Positions 1 through 8,121 are shown, numbered from the stretch's first letter. The stretch is DNA of 20,093 nt from Firmicutes bacterium UBA6226 (GCA_002441045.1 DJWQ01000044.1:1-20093), one strand, 5' to 3'. Notes: a model not told the origin generated them from the sequence alone. Program-made: numbers and translations.

Positions 1-51
1 AATCATTTTGGTTATTTATTATAACCATATGACGCGGGAGCATCCCTGCAT

Positions 52-80
52 AAAAAAAATCCAGCATTCGCTGGATTTTT
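52..80 (-). terminator. Rho-independent terminator after codY
   Basis: A perfect 11-bp inverted repeat (55-65 with 70-80, loop ATTC) is followed on the minus strand by eight U residues (complement of 52-59). It lies 12 bases past the codY stop codon and closes the comM-dprA-topA-codY direction of transcription. Because the stem is flanked by A and T runs, it could also work for a convergent transcript, but no plus-strand gene is visible. Confidence 0.9.
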
Positions 81-92
81 AATTACAGTTGA

Positions 93-869
93 TTAATTTC
101 TAATTTTATTAAGCTCATCAAGTAGGTGCTCGTTAAGTACTTTAATGTAAGTACCTTTCATACCTAACGAACGCGTCTCAATCACGCCTGCACTTTCAAA
201 TTTTCTAAGTGCATTTACGATTACAGAGCGTGTAATTCCAGCTTTATCAGCAATTTTACTTGCAATAAGAAGGCCTTCTTCACCGTTTAATTCTTCAAAA
301 ATATGAAGAACCGCTTCAAACTCAGAATAAGATAATGTGCTGATTGCCATTTGAACAACCGCTTTCTTTCTCACAACTTCTTCATGTGCATCACTTTTTG
401 CTCTAATGATTTCAAGACCAATAATCGTAGCCGCATACTCAGCTAAGATTAAATCCTCTTCAAGATAGTTTTTTTCTCTTCTAGCAATAATAAAAGTTGC
501 AAGTCTTTGAGCGTTACCAATTACTGGAACAATCGTAGCAAATTTTGAATAACTTGCTAAATCATTTTTAAAGATTTCTATTAATTTATCACCCGTAATA
601 TCAAATAAGGTCTCATTGATTCTTAGTAATTGTTCTTGTTCTTCCTTGTTGTAAAAATGTTCGCCATCCTCAGTTAAAACGACAGCACTATCTTCATGAT
701 CATGAAGACTTACACCGAGAATGCGACCTCTTTTACTTACGACATATACATTTGAATCCAAAATGTTCATCATCGTTGTACAAAGATCTTGAAACGATAA
801 CTTTGTCGCTCCAGAAGTCTGTAATATTGAATTTAATTTCCTCATCTTACTCAAAATATTGCTTTCCAA
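93..869 (-). CDS. codY: GTP/isoleucine-sensing global transcriptional regulator CodY
   Basis: CodY is a cytoplasmic DNA-binding dimer that, in Firmicutes, represses nutrient-scavenging, amino-acid and often virulence genes when branched-chain amino acids and GTP are plentiful. The 258-residue length matches the family. The N-terminal GAF-like effector domain spans about 1-155. A linker with the family signature KAVVQMAISTLSYSE lies at 169-183, and the winged helix-turn-helix at about 203-234 (ASKIADKAGITRSVIVNALR) is nearly identical to known CodY proteins. The start is TTG at 867-869, chosen because a full AGGAGG lies five bases upstream; the next ATG (M9) has no comparable site. That AGGAGG overlaps the TAG stop of topA, implying translational coupling. 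The GAF segment near residues 58-100 departs from the Bacillus sequence in positions that line the isoleucine pocket there. Identity is certain; effector specificity is not. Confidence 0.97.
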   Translation of the reverse strand: MESNILSKMRKLNSILQTSGATKLSFQDLCTTMMNILDSNVYVVSKRGRILGVSLHDHEDSAVVLTEDGEHFYNKEEQEQLLRINETLFDITGDKLIEIFKNDLASYSKFATIVPVIGNAQRLATFIIARREKNYLEEDLILAEYAATIIGLEIIRAKSDAHEEVVRKKAVVQMAISTLSYSEFEAVLHIFEELNGEEGLLIASKIADKAGITRSVIVNALRKFESAGVIETRSLGMKGTYIKVLNEHLLDELNKIRN

Positions 870-878
870 GATACCCTC

Positions 879-2942
879 CTAGTTTTGCTCTATATAATCG
901 CAAGTAGCATTATGACATTTTATAATCTCTTGCTTTTTGTTCTTTTTAACGACGAGTAAATCGCCACACTTTGGACACTTCTTATCAATCGGCATATCCC
1001 ATGACACAAAATTGCATTTTGGGAACTCCGAGCAACCATAAAATACCTTAAGTTTCTTGGATTTTCTCTCTATAATTTCACCATCCTCGCATTGCGGACA
1101 CTTGATGCCTAATTTTTTTAGAATTGGCTTGGTGTTATCGCAGTTTGGATAGTCAGAACATGCTAAAAATTTACCATATCGGCCGTGACGAATCAACATT
1201 TTCTTACCACATTTTTCACAATCGATATCTGTTTCTTCTGTTAAGTCAACTTTTTCAATTTCTTGATCTGCTTTTTCAATCATTTCAACAAACGGCTGAT
1301 AGAAGTTTCTAATGACGTCCTTCCAAAGAACTTCGCCTTCTTCAATGTCATCAAAACGATTTTCCATATCTGCAGTAAAATCTATATCCACAATTCGAGT
1401 AAAATAATCACTCATTATTTCATCAATTATAAAACCGAGTTCTGTAGGTTTTAGGCTTTTCTTTTCCTTGTCTACATAGCCACGACTTAAAATAGTAGTG
1501 ATAGTAGGTGCATAAGTACTTGGACGACCAATACCCTTATCTTCCATTTCCTTTACAAGCGAAGCTTCAGTAAATCTAGCAGGAGGTTGTGTAAAGTGTT
1601 GTGACGGATCGCAGTGATCAACTCTTAGAGATTCACCTTCATGAAGTTCTGGAAGTATTCTATCTGTTTGAGAACCAGAATTATACACTTTAAGGAAACC
1701 TTCAAATAATAATCTACTGCCATTTACTTTGAAGATATAATCGCCAACAGTCGCTTCAACACTGTGCGCTTCATACTCTGCACTAGCCATTTGGCTAGAC
1801 ACAAATCTAGACCATATAAGATCGTAAAGCTTTAATTGATCTTTACTTAAAGATTCTTCAATAGCTTCTGGCGTTAATTCTATCATAGTTGGACGAATCG
1901 CCTCGTGAGCATCTTGAGCATTTTTAGCTGATTTTTGCTTTTTTTCTTCAGTTGCAAGCATTTTCTCGCCATAATTATCTAAGATAAATTTACGACATGC
2001 TTCTTTAGCAACATCAGAAATTCTAGTAGAGTCCGTTCTCATATAAGTTATCAAACCGACTGAACCAAGCCCTTTGATATTAATACCTTCATATAATTGC
2101 TGAGCAATTATCATTGTTTTCTTTGTTGTGAAGCCAAACTTATTTGAAGCTTCCTGCTGCAAAGAACTTGTAATAAACGGCGCAGAAGGATTTCTAAGTT
2201 TTTTGCGCTTATCCACTTTTGATATCACAGCTGGTTGATTTTCAGTACTAGCTAGAATTTGATTAACCTCATTTTCATTTTGAGGTACAATTTTTCCGTT
2301 AGCATTGCCATAGAACTCTAAACTCAAAGGCGCTTTCTCAACGACCAAATCAGTAACTGCTTCTATTTTCCAATACTCTTGAGGTACAAAATTAAGAATA
2401 TCGCGTTCTCTATCACAGATTAGTTTAGTAGCTACCGATTGTACTCTACCCGCACTTAAACCCTTTTTTACTTTTCTCCATAAAATAGGACTTATAGAAT
2501 AACCTACAATTCTATCGAGCACACGTCTTGCTTGTTGGGCATCGACAAGATTAATATCGATTGCACGAGGCGACTTAATCGCACTTTTAATTGCATCTTT
2601 AGTAATCTCGTGAAAAGTAACACGACAATCCGAATTTGCATCCACACCTAAAATATACGCCAAATGCCAAGCGATAGCTTCGCCTTCACGGTCGGGGTCA
2701 GTTGCGAGATAAACGTGATCAGCTTTTTTAGCTGCGCTCTTTAAAGACTTGATAAGGTCACCTTTACCACGAATATTGATGTATTTAGGTTCAAAATCAT
2801 TATCAAAATCTACCCCCATTGTACTTTTCGGCAGATCGCGAATATGACCTATCGACGCAACAACTTTGTAGTTTTTACCAAGAAATTTTTCTATTGTTTT
2901 CGCCTTTGCAGGCGATTCAACTATAACTAAATTATTAGACAT
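879..2942 (-). CDS. topA: DNA topoisomerase I (type IA)
   Basis: This enzyme relaxes negative supercoils by cutting one strand through a 5'-phosphotyrosyl link. The 687-residue protein has the Toprim domain at the N-terminus, with Glu9 in VESPAKAKTIEKFLG and the metal-binding DPDRE at 82-86. The catalytic tyrosine is Tyr300 in YMRTDSTRIS. Three Cys4 zinc ribbons close the protein: Cys575/578/595/601, Cys615/618/637/643 and Cys656/659/676/681. This is the usual Firmicutes layout. ATG start with GGAG seven bases upstream. The TAG stop forms part of the codY Shine-Dalgarno. The direct topA-codY adjacency lacks the xerC-clpQ-clpY genes found between them in Bacillus subtilis and matches the clostridial order. 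A separate promoter may lie in the 83-base gap after dprA. Confidence 0.98.
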   Translation of the reverse strand: MSNNLVIVESPAKAKTIEKFLGKNYKVVASIGHIRDLPKSTMGVDFDNDFEPKYINIRGKGDLIKSLKSAAKKADHVYLATDPDREGEAIAWHLAYILGVDANSDCRVTFHEITKDAIKSAIKSPRAIDINLVDAQQARRVLDRIVGYSISPILWRKVKKGLSAGRVQSVATKLICDRERDILNFVPQEYWKIEAVTDLVVEKAPLSLEFYGNANGKIVPQNENEVNQILASTENQPAVISKVDKRKKLRNPSAPFITSSLQQEASNKFGFTTKKTMIIAQQLYEGINIKGLGSVGLITYMRTDSTRISDVAKEACRKFILDNYGEKMLATEEKKQKSAKNAQDAHEAIRPTMIELTPEAIEESLSKDQLKLYDLIWSRFVSSQMASAEYEAHSVEATVGDYIFKVNGSRLLFEGFLKVYNSGSQTDRILPELHEGESLRVDHCDPSQHFTQPPARFTEASLVKEMEDKGIGRPSTYAPTITTILSRGYVDKEKKSLKPTELGFIIDEIMSDYFTRIVDIDFTADMENRFDDIEEGEVLWKDVIRNFYQPFVEMIEKADQEIEKVDLTEETDIDCEKCGKKMLIRHGRYGKFLACSDYPNCDNTKPILKKLGIKCPQCEDGEIIERKSKKLKVFYGCSEFPKCNFVSWDMPIDKKCPKCGDLLVVKKNKKQEIIKCHNATCDYIEQN

Positions 2943-2989
2943 TCAATCACTCCATTATGTTTTTTACTGGCCTTCGAGTGTACTTAATA

Positions 2990-3018
2990 AATTTATATAT
3001 AAAAAAACCTCTTGTCAA
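2990..3018 (-). promoter_or_regulatory. Candidate sigma-A promoter for topA-codY
   Basis: On the minus strand a consensus TTGACA (3013-3018) is followed by AT-rich DNA. It offers TATAAA at 2992-2997 (15-base spacer) or TAAATT at 2990-2995 (17-base spacer). It lies between the dprA stop and the topA Shine-Dalgarno. The -35 is exact but the -10 choice is a compromise, so confidence is moderate. Confidence 0.5.
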
Positions 3019-3027
3019 GTGTTTTTT
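3001..3027 (-). terminator. Possible weak terminator after dprA
   Basis: Directly at the dprA stop, a run of six A plus C (3021-3027) can pair with G plus six U (3002-3008). The inner part is an imperfect CTT-GAC-AAG hairpin, and further U residues follow. The outer stem is nearly all A-U and the stem has an internal loop, so it would terminate only partly. It physically contains the TTGACA of the candidate topA promoter. Confidence 0.35.
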
Positions 3028-4114
3028 ATGTCAATTCTACCTCATCCAAACTAACGAAATCACACAAATCTTCTAAAATCAACTCGTTCAAGGCGGCGTT
3101 AATTTCAGAATATTCTAAACAAGTTGCAAAATTCAAATCATTTAATGTCATCTTTTTGCGGTTTAACAAGATTTCATACACAATTCTTGCAGAATGAGAT
3201 AAATCTAACCGCATTTTCTTTTGTAGTTGTGGCTTTATATCCAATATTTCCAAAATTACCTCGTAGTTGTAAAGTGGCACTGCACCATCAAAGATCAGCC
3301 GATTGGTTCCTTTAGACTGGTCAGACGTTATGTTGCCAGGCACAGCTACAATTGGAACACCTTGATCCAATGCGTGTGACGCTGTTATCAAAGTACCACT
3401 CTTCTCACCCGCTTCAACGAGAACAACAAGGTCCGAGATGCCACTAATTATTCTGTTTCTCAAAGGGAAATGATAATGCTTTGGTTCACTTTGTTCTCTA
3501 TATTCGGAAAGAATTAAATTCGTACTTGTATCTATTCGGTTGTAGATACCTGAGTTTGTCTTAGGATACACTGTGTTGATATCCGTTGGCATAACTGCAA
3601 TGGTATTTCCCCCACCGTCTAAAGCACCCTTATGAGACTGTGCATCAATACCGAGTGCCATCCCACTGACGACAGTGATATTATGCTGCGCTAAGAACTT
3701 ACCCAAATCATATGCGACTTTTCTACCATATGCCGTAGGCTTCCTGCTACCTACAATTGCAACTTTCTTTAAGTTTAAAAGCGCTACATTCCCTTTCGTA
3801 TAAAGTAGATTGATCCTAGGCTGAGTGTTTTTTAGTACATTTGAAAAATATTGACTATATGGTGTTAGAATTTCCAAGTGCTCCTGAGTATAATATTTTA
3901 GTCGCTCTTTCAAATTTAACCTTATATACTGTAATTCATTTTCATTAAAAGGGCAAGTATCATTTATTTTTGTTAAGTCTTTCCAATTTTCAATCAAATG
4001 CCGCCATTTTATATGCTGATAATCTGTATAATAGTTCAATATACTTTTTTTCAAATGTGGTGAAAGTGTTAATTCTTCTTCTAATAACCAATAATTGATA
4101 ATATAGCTTTGCAT
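3026..4114 (-). CDS. dprA: DNA processing protein DprA (RecA loader for transforming ssDNA)
   Basis: DprA (Smf) binds incoming single-stranded DNA and loads RecA during transformation; it is also widespread in bacteria not known to be competent. From M at 4114 the protein has 362 residues. An N-terminal helical region (about 1-85) is followed by the Rossmann fold, with GSR at 122-124, YG at 129-130, SGMALGID at 150-157, FPLRNRIISG at 216-225 and SGTLITASHALDQG at 239-252. A C-terminal winged-helix region follows (about 305-355). I chose ATG at 4112-4114 rather than the in-frame GTG at 4118-4120, because GAGGTG, the only Shine-Dalgarno, overlaps that GTG and sits properly for the ATG. The comM stop TGA is inside the same GAGG. 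The usual glycine-rich VLGxGLD segment reads VMPTDINTVYP at 174-184, an unusual change. Confidence 0.93.
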   Translation of the reverse strand: MQSYIINYWLLEEELTLSPHLKKSILNYYTDYQHIKWRHLIENWKDLTKINDTCPFNENELQYIRLNLKERLKYYTQEHLEILTPYSQYFSNVLKNTQPRINLLYTKGNVALLNLKKVAIVGSRKPTAYGRKVAYDLGKFLAQHNITVVSGMALGIDAQSHKGALDGGGNTIAVMPTDINTVYPKTNSGIYNRIDTSTNLILSEYREQSEPKHYHFPLRNRIISGISDLVVLVEAGEKSGTLITASHALDQGVPIVAVPGNITSDQSKGTNRLIFDGAVPLYNYEVILEILDIKPQLQKKMRLDLSHSARIVYEILLNRKKMTLNDLNFATCLEYSEINAALNELILEDLCDFVSLDEVELT

Positions 4115-4121
4115 ACTCACC

Positions 4122-5645
4122 TCATATAAAAAATTTTTTCATTATTTGTGCTGATAAAAAAGAATAAGCCTCTAGTATATGCTTTTTTTCTATCTCATAT
4201 GTCTGTTCTAAATCAGCAATTGATCTAGCAATTTTAACAAGTTTGATGACGCTTCTCATTGAAAGACTCTCTTTTTGCTCATATCGCCTTATAATATTTA
4301 AAGACTCAAAATTCAGGGATTCACCACCTAACGCGCTATTCTCTTTGTATTTTTCCTTCTTTATTAAAGTTCTATCTATTTGAAATGCTGTAGCAACTTT
4401 TATTTTTTCGTAAATATAATCTGAACTTTTGCCCTCTTTTAAATCCACTGATAAGTCTACACGATCCATCAAAACAGTCATGTCAATTCTATCTAGGATT
4501 GGCCAAGATAGCTTCCCCATATAGGACTTTATCGAAGAAACGCTGCAATTACAAAGACCCGACTTTGATAAAAAATGACCGCATGGACACGGATTCATCG
4601 TTGCCACAAGCATAAACTTTGAAGGGTATTCCAACGACCTACCTCCTCTTGACAATTGCACCTTACCACTAGACATCGGTTCTCTTAGTGACTCAATTGC
4701 ATCTTTCTTAAACTCCCCCATTTCATCTAGGTACAATATACCATGATGTGCCTTTGAAATCTCACCTGGCAACACCCTCATACCACCTCCTACTAAGCCA
4801 ATTTTACTAATAGAATGATGAGGGGATCTAAAGGGGCGCTTTTTAATCATACCTTTTACTTCACCTGCTGCAACACCATAGATCTTTGTCAACTCAATCC
4901 TTTCCTGTAAAGTAAGCGGTGGCATCACAGACTGGATACGTTCAGCGATCATGCTTTTACCACACCCAGGCGGTCCAATTAACAACAAATTGTGTCTACC
5001 AACCATAGCAATTTCCATTGCTCTTAGCGCATGACCTTGCCCTAAAACCTCATTGTAGTTGGCAGTTACCTCGCACGAATCGGAATTATCATCGATAAAA
5101 TCAATTTTTCCTCGAACTTCTTCTACTTTTAGACTGTTCGTACTTAGGTCAGATACCAGTTCATTAAGACTAGAATAAGGATAGATTTCGACATCATCAA
5201 TAAACTTAGCCTCACTTCGATTCTCAAATGGTAATACAATTTTTTTAATACCCGATGCTATCAAGCCTTCTATTAACGAAAGTACATTTGAAATCGGTTG
5301 TATATCGCCATTTAGAGCTAGTTCACCTATAAAACCATAAGCCTCGTATACACTATCCTTTAACGCATCTGTACATGCAAGTATACCTATAGCCAAAGGT
5401 AAATCAAGATGAGATCCTTCTTTTTTTAAATCTGCTGGATACAAATTCTGTACAATGCGATCATCAGAGAATTTGACACCGATAGATTTAATCGCTGAAC
5501 GCACTCTCTCCTTTGATTCTTTAATAACCATACTCGGCAAGCCTACCAAAATATAATTTGGCATCCCTCTTAATATATGCGTTTCTATTTTTATTCCAAG
5601 TCCTTCAATCCCCCAGCTTACAGCTGTATTGATTTTGCTATACAT
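4122..5645 (-). CDS. comM: YifB/ComM-family Mg chelatase-like AAA+ ATPase
   Basis: This 507-residue protein belongs to the YifB/ComM family. The best-studied member, ComM, is a hexameric helicase that promotes branch migration when transformed DNA is integrated. The N-terminal Lon-protease-like domain covers about 1-170 and lacks any obvious proteolytic role. The AAA+ Mg-chelatase module follows, with Walker A GPPGCGKS (224-231), Walker B LYLDE (304-308) and the family's CPCG...CNC cysteine cluster (Cys353, 355, 365, 367). The C-terminal helical domain (about 410-507) is also typical. ATG start with GAGGTG upstream. The next gene dprA begins right after the stop, so the two recombination proteins are made together. 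Its own promoter and an operator-like palindrome lie upstream. Whether this organism is naturally competent cannot be told from here. Confidence 0.93.
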   Translation of the reverse strand: MYSKINTAVSWGIEGLGIKIETHILRGMPNYILVGLPSMVIKESKERVRSAIKSIGVKFSDDRIVQNLYPADLKKEGSHLDLPLAIGILACTDALKDSVYEAYGFIGELALNGDIQPISNVLSLIEGLIASGIKKIVLPFENRSEAKFIDDVEIYPYSSLNELVSDLSTNSLKVEEVRGKIDFIDDNSDSCEVTANYNEVLGQGHALRAMEIAMVGRHNLLLIGPPGCGKSMIAERIQSVMPPLTLQERIELTKIYGVAAGEVKGMIKKRPFRSPHHSISKIGLVGGGMRVLPGEISKAHHGILYLDEMGEFKKDAIESLREPMSSGKVQLSRGGRSLEYPSKFMLVATMNPCPCGHFLSKSGLCNCSVSSIKSYMGKLSWPILDRIDMTVLMDRVDLSVDLKEGKSSDYIYEKIKVATAFQIDRTLIKKEKYKENSALGGESLNFESLNIIRRYEQKESLSMRSVIKLVKIARSIADLEQTYEIEKKHILEAYSFLSAQIMKKFFI

Positions 5646-5720
5646 ACATCACCTCAATCATTTTCTAAAGGCCAAACATAGTACGAATAAAAAACGGCCA
5701 AATATTTTACTATTATTATT

Positions 5721-5749
5721 ATATTATCCATAAATTTACATATTGTAAA
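5721..5749 (-). promoter_or_regulatory. Candidate promoter for comM-dprA with overlapping palindrome
   Basis: On the minus strand TTTACA (5744-5749) is followed after 17 bases by TAATAT (5721-5726); a TATAAT is also present three bases further on. The -35 is one arm of a perfect inverted repeat TTTACA-N3-TGTAAA (5735-5749), which could be a repressor or activator site. The site follows the yraN terminator and precedes the comM start by about 75 bases. Promoter assignment is by eye only. Confidence 0.5.
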
Positions 5750-5750
5750 C

Positions 5751-5793
5751 AAAAAAAAGACATCTCTATCACCGAAAAGTCATACAGAATGTC
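5751..5793 (-). terminator. Terminator after yraN
   Basis: On the minus strand GACAT (5789-5793) pairs with ATGTC (5759-5763). An inner stem around a TTTTCG loop carries a few mismatches, and eight U residues follow (complement of 5751-5758). It starts 17 bases past the yraN stop and ends the ylqF-rnhB-ylqG-ylqH-yraN unit, separating it from comM. Confidence 0.7.
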
Positions 5794-5810
5794 AAATTTG
5801 TTAGTTTCTA

Positions 5811-6170
5811 TTAAGAAAATATATTATCTATAAAATCAAATTGGAGGGCTTCATCTTGCATTTCTATACCTAAAAAAGATATTGAAAATGAAGTGTATTC
5901 GCTGAATTTTCCTTTCATTAAATAAGCCACTGATTTCTTTAAACGCTTTAATTTTAAAGTCGTTATTGATTCTCTCGCCGACCCATAATTCTGATTTGAA
6001 CGGAATTTGACTTCCACAAAAAACAGCCGATCGTCCTTTTCCAAAATTAAGTCTACTTCTCCAAAAGGCGTAAATAAATTTCTAGAAACAAATTTATAAC
6101 CTTCATTTTCAAGATAGTCAGCACCAAGTTGCTCATAAGTTGTTCCAATAGACCTTAAATTTTCTTTCAA
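5811..6170 (-). CDS. yraN: YraN/UPF0102 family endonuclease-like protein
   Basis: A 119-residue member of the UPF0102 (YraN) family, which has a restriction-endonuclease-like fold related to Holliday junction resolvases. Its cellular role is not established. The nuclease-type residues are present: GEVDLI at 37-42 (Asp40) and FVEVK at 51-55 (Glu53, Lys55), the D...ExK pattern of the fold. The N-terminal G-x-x-x-E-x-x-A-like helix (about 9-20) reads GTTYEQLGADYL. The start is TTG at 6168-6170, supported by a full AGGAGG four bases upstream; no ATG occurs early in the frame. The AGGAGG overlaps the TAG stop of ylqH. It ends the operon and is followed by a terminator. It neighbours rnhB and comM in many Firmicutes, which fits a DNA-maintenance role but does not prove it. 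Confidence 0.92.
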   Translation of the reverse strand: MKENLRSIGTTYEQLGADYLENEGYKFVSRNLFTPFGEVDLILEKDDRLFFVEVKFRSNQNYGSARESITTLKLKRLKKSVAYLMKGKFSEYTSFSISFLGIEMQDEALQFDFIDNIFS

Positions 6171-6178
6171 AACGCCTC

Positions 6179-6457
6179 CTATTTTTTACGTTGATCAACG
6201 TTTGCGATAAATACCAACACTTCAGCAACTACTTCATAGAGTTCATAAGGTATTTGATCACCTACTTCAAGCTGCTTAAGTTGACTTGATAACTTCTCAT
6301 CCTCATATATCGGCACATCATTTTCTTTTGCCGTTTTAATAATATTCTCTGCGACAACACCCACACCCTTTGCCACTAGACGCGGTGCACTATCGGCTTC
6401 AGGATCAAACTTAAGGGCATTTGCAATTTTTTTTTTCGTTTCTTGATCTTTAACCAT
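6179..6457 (-). CDS. ylqH: YlqH-like protein, FlhB C-terminal-domain homologue
   Basis: A 92-residue soluble protein matching the cytoplasmic tail of the flagellar export switch FlhB. The segment ALKFDPEADSAPRLVAKGVG (14-33) and the later DVPIYEDEKLSSQLKQLEVG and IPYELYEVVAEVL stretches correspond to the FlhB core. The autocleavage NPTH motif is absent, as are the membrane segments, so it cannot act as a full FlhB. Small homologues of this kind (B. subtilis YlqH) sit in the same operon next to a FliK-like gene. ATG start with AAGGTG five bases upstream, two bases after the ylqG stop. Its function is unknown; a role in export-substrate switching or an unrelated adaptor role are both possible. 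Confidence 0.85.
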   Translation of the reverse strand: MVKDQETKKKIANALKFDPEADSAPRLVAKGVGVVAENIIKTAKENDVPIYEDEKLSSQLKQLEVGDQIPYELYEVVAEVLVFIANVDQRKK

Positions 6458-6459
6458 CG

Positions 6460-8121
6460 CTACACCTTCATATCAAAACCATATTGAGTTGATGTATCTG
6501 ACATCAATTCTTGAATCGGGTGACTTTCATTTCGCACTCTAAAACTCAGTTTAAATTTAAACTGACTAAATCGCTCTAATGCAGTTTCAAGTTCATTTCT
6601 CAATCCTTCAAATGTCTTTAAACTCGAATCCTCAACGAAAGAAAAATTGAGATCTATGTTGTTTTTATTTTTCTCAATCAAGCACCTAACTTCATCAAAC
6701 TGCTTTGTATTTAAGGCAATTAAGACTTGAAATTGATCCAAACTTTCTTGGTTTTTCTTTTTCTTTCTATAATATAACTCAACCTGCTGGTTCTCCTTAC
6801 CGATAGGCACTTGAATTGGCATGTATATCACTTGATCATATAATGGTTTTGAAAAACTAGACAGTTCCTTTATGAGATTAATTTCTGCTTTCGTTTCAGT
6901 AACGATCTTACCTTCAGACGCCATTTGTTTTGCCACCTGAATTAGTTTTTCCTCATCGGTCTGATCACTTTTCAAAATTTCTACAAATTCTCGAATCTTC
7001 TCTTCAGGAATCATATGGCGATTAATATCAGATACTAGCTTATTAATCATCTCTTTGACCGCCTCAGGCTGGTTAGCAATAAGCTGTGAGATCGCAACAT
7101 TTTTTAGATTAAGCGTTAACTCGTTTTTTACAATCAAAGCATCCTCTTTGACGCCAAACTTTTCTAGTAAGGCTTTTACATTTTCAGCCCCAAGTCCAAG
7201 TTTACTTTGTAAAAGTTCAAATACTTTTACATTTTCCTGTTCACTTAATTCGTTGATTCCTGCTTGCATCAATCCTTTAGATGCATCCATACTGTTTTCT
7301 TCTAGTTTCATATTGCTAGAATGAAGAAGGGATGGTTCTATACCATTATTTAAAACACTTGAAGAACTATTTTGGTTAAAAACGTCCTCAGGCTTACCCT
7401 CACCTTTCGTTAGAACCAACATAGCACCTTCTATTAATCCATTTTCACCACTTGTTATATTTTGAATATTAACGCCAGTCACATTAGATGTAGAACTGTT
7501 TTGAATCAACTCATTATTTAAGACACTTGTATAATTGCTTGTATTATTATTTTGATTGAAAACATTTACTTCACCCAACTTGTTTGAAGAAACTGCACTT
7601 TCAGGTTGCGATGACATTAAATTGAGAACCAATTGTTTTAATGGGGTCTCAAGATCTCTAGAAAGATTGATTTGTCCGCCAGAGGACAATTCATTGAGTA
7701 AGGTTTTCACTTCGATTATCCCTTGGCGCATATTTTGAAAGCTCTCAGAATTTATAGGTAAATTTGAGAGCTTAAGCTGATTCATTATTTGAAGATTTTC
7801 AGAGTTAACAGGAATCCCTAACTTAGAAAGCAACTGTGCATCCGATGCAGATGCCATTTGTGTATCTTCTTTTATTACAGAAGCTAACAAAACACCCTCT
7901 TGAATATCATTTATCATAATCGTAAGCGTTTGTTGATCCACTAAATTAAGTTGTCCTACATTTAGCATAACTTTATTGCCGTTAAAAGCAAACCCAACTA
8001 TGCCATTATCTGGGGTTCCTATGACCTTACCTGTTACCGTTTTTCCTACAAGTGATTGTAAATCGAGATTTTTTTGTATATTTACAGCATTTTGAACTAT
8101 ACTATTTTGCGTTATCCTCAT
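6460..8121 (-). CDS. ylqG: YlqG-like protein with FliK-type C-terminal region
   Basis: A 553-residue protein of uncertain function. It has three parts: an N-terminal beta-rich domain (about 1-95), a long low-complexity middle rich in Asn, Ser, Gln and Leu (about 100-290), and a C-terminal region (about 430-550) with a FliK-like hook-length-control pattern (strand-rich YMPIQVPIGKENQQVELYY at about 432-450, then alternating strands and helices). No signal peptide or membrane segment is visible. ATG start at 8119-8121, preceded by AGGGG; the first 20 bases overlap the 3' end of rnhB. It is paired with the FlhB-tail gene ylqH, echoing the FliK-FlhB partnership in hook-length control, but the N-terminal part does not look like classical FliK. 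The assignment rests on position and architecture more than strong motifs. Confidence 0.7.
   Translation of the reverse strand: MRITQNSIVQNAVNIQKNLDLQSLVGKTVTGKVIGTPDNGIVGFAFNGNKVMLNVGQLNLVDQQTLTIMINDIQEGVLLASVIKEDTQMASASDAQLLSKLGIPVNSENLQIMNQLKLSNLPINSESFQNMRQGIIEVKTLLNELSSGGQINLSRDLETPLKQLVLNLMSSQPESAVSSNKLGEVNVFNQNNNTSNYTSVLNNELIQNSSTSNVTGVNIQNITSGENGLIEGAMLVLTKGEGKPEDVFNQNSSSSVLNNGIEPSLLHSSNMKLEENSMDASKGLMQAGINELSEQENVKVFELLQSKLGLGAENVKALLEKFGVKEDALIVKNELTLNLKNVAISQLIANQPEAVKEMINKLVSDINRHMIPEEKIREFVEILKSDQTDEEKLIQVAKQMASEGKIVTETKAEINLIKELSSFSKPLYDQVIYMPIQVPIGKENQQVELYYRKKKKNQESLDQFQVLIALNTKQFDEVRCLIEKNKNNIDLNFSFVEDSSLKTFEGLRNELETALERFSQFKFKLSFRVRNESHPIQELMSDTSTQYGFDMKV

Noticed and set aside
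1..50. Small hairpins (10-26 and 34-49) and a minus-strand TATAAT after the codY terminator
   Set aside because: The stems are only 4-6 bp and no -35 box is found at the right distance; they may belong to the leader of a gene beyond the window, but nothing can be supported here.
4115..4120. GTG at 4120 as the dprA start
   Set aside because: The only ribosome binding site, GAGGTG, includes this codon, so it must serve the ATG at 4114.
5646..5700. CodY-box-like TTAGAAAATG and duplicated TTTGGCC upstream of comM
   Set aside because: The first has about six mismatches to the 15-base CodY consensus, and the 7-base duplicate is too short to be meaningful.
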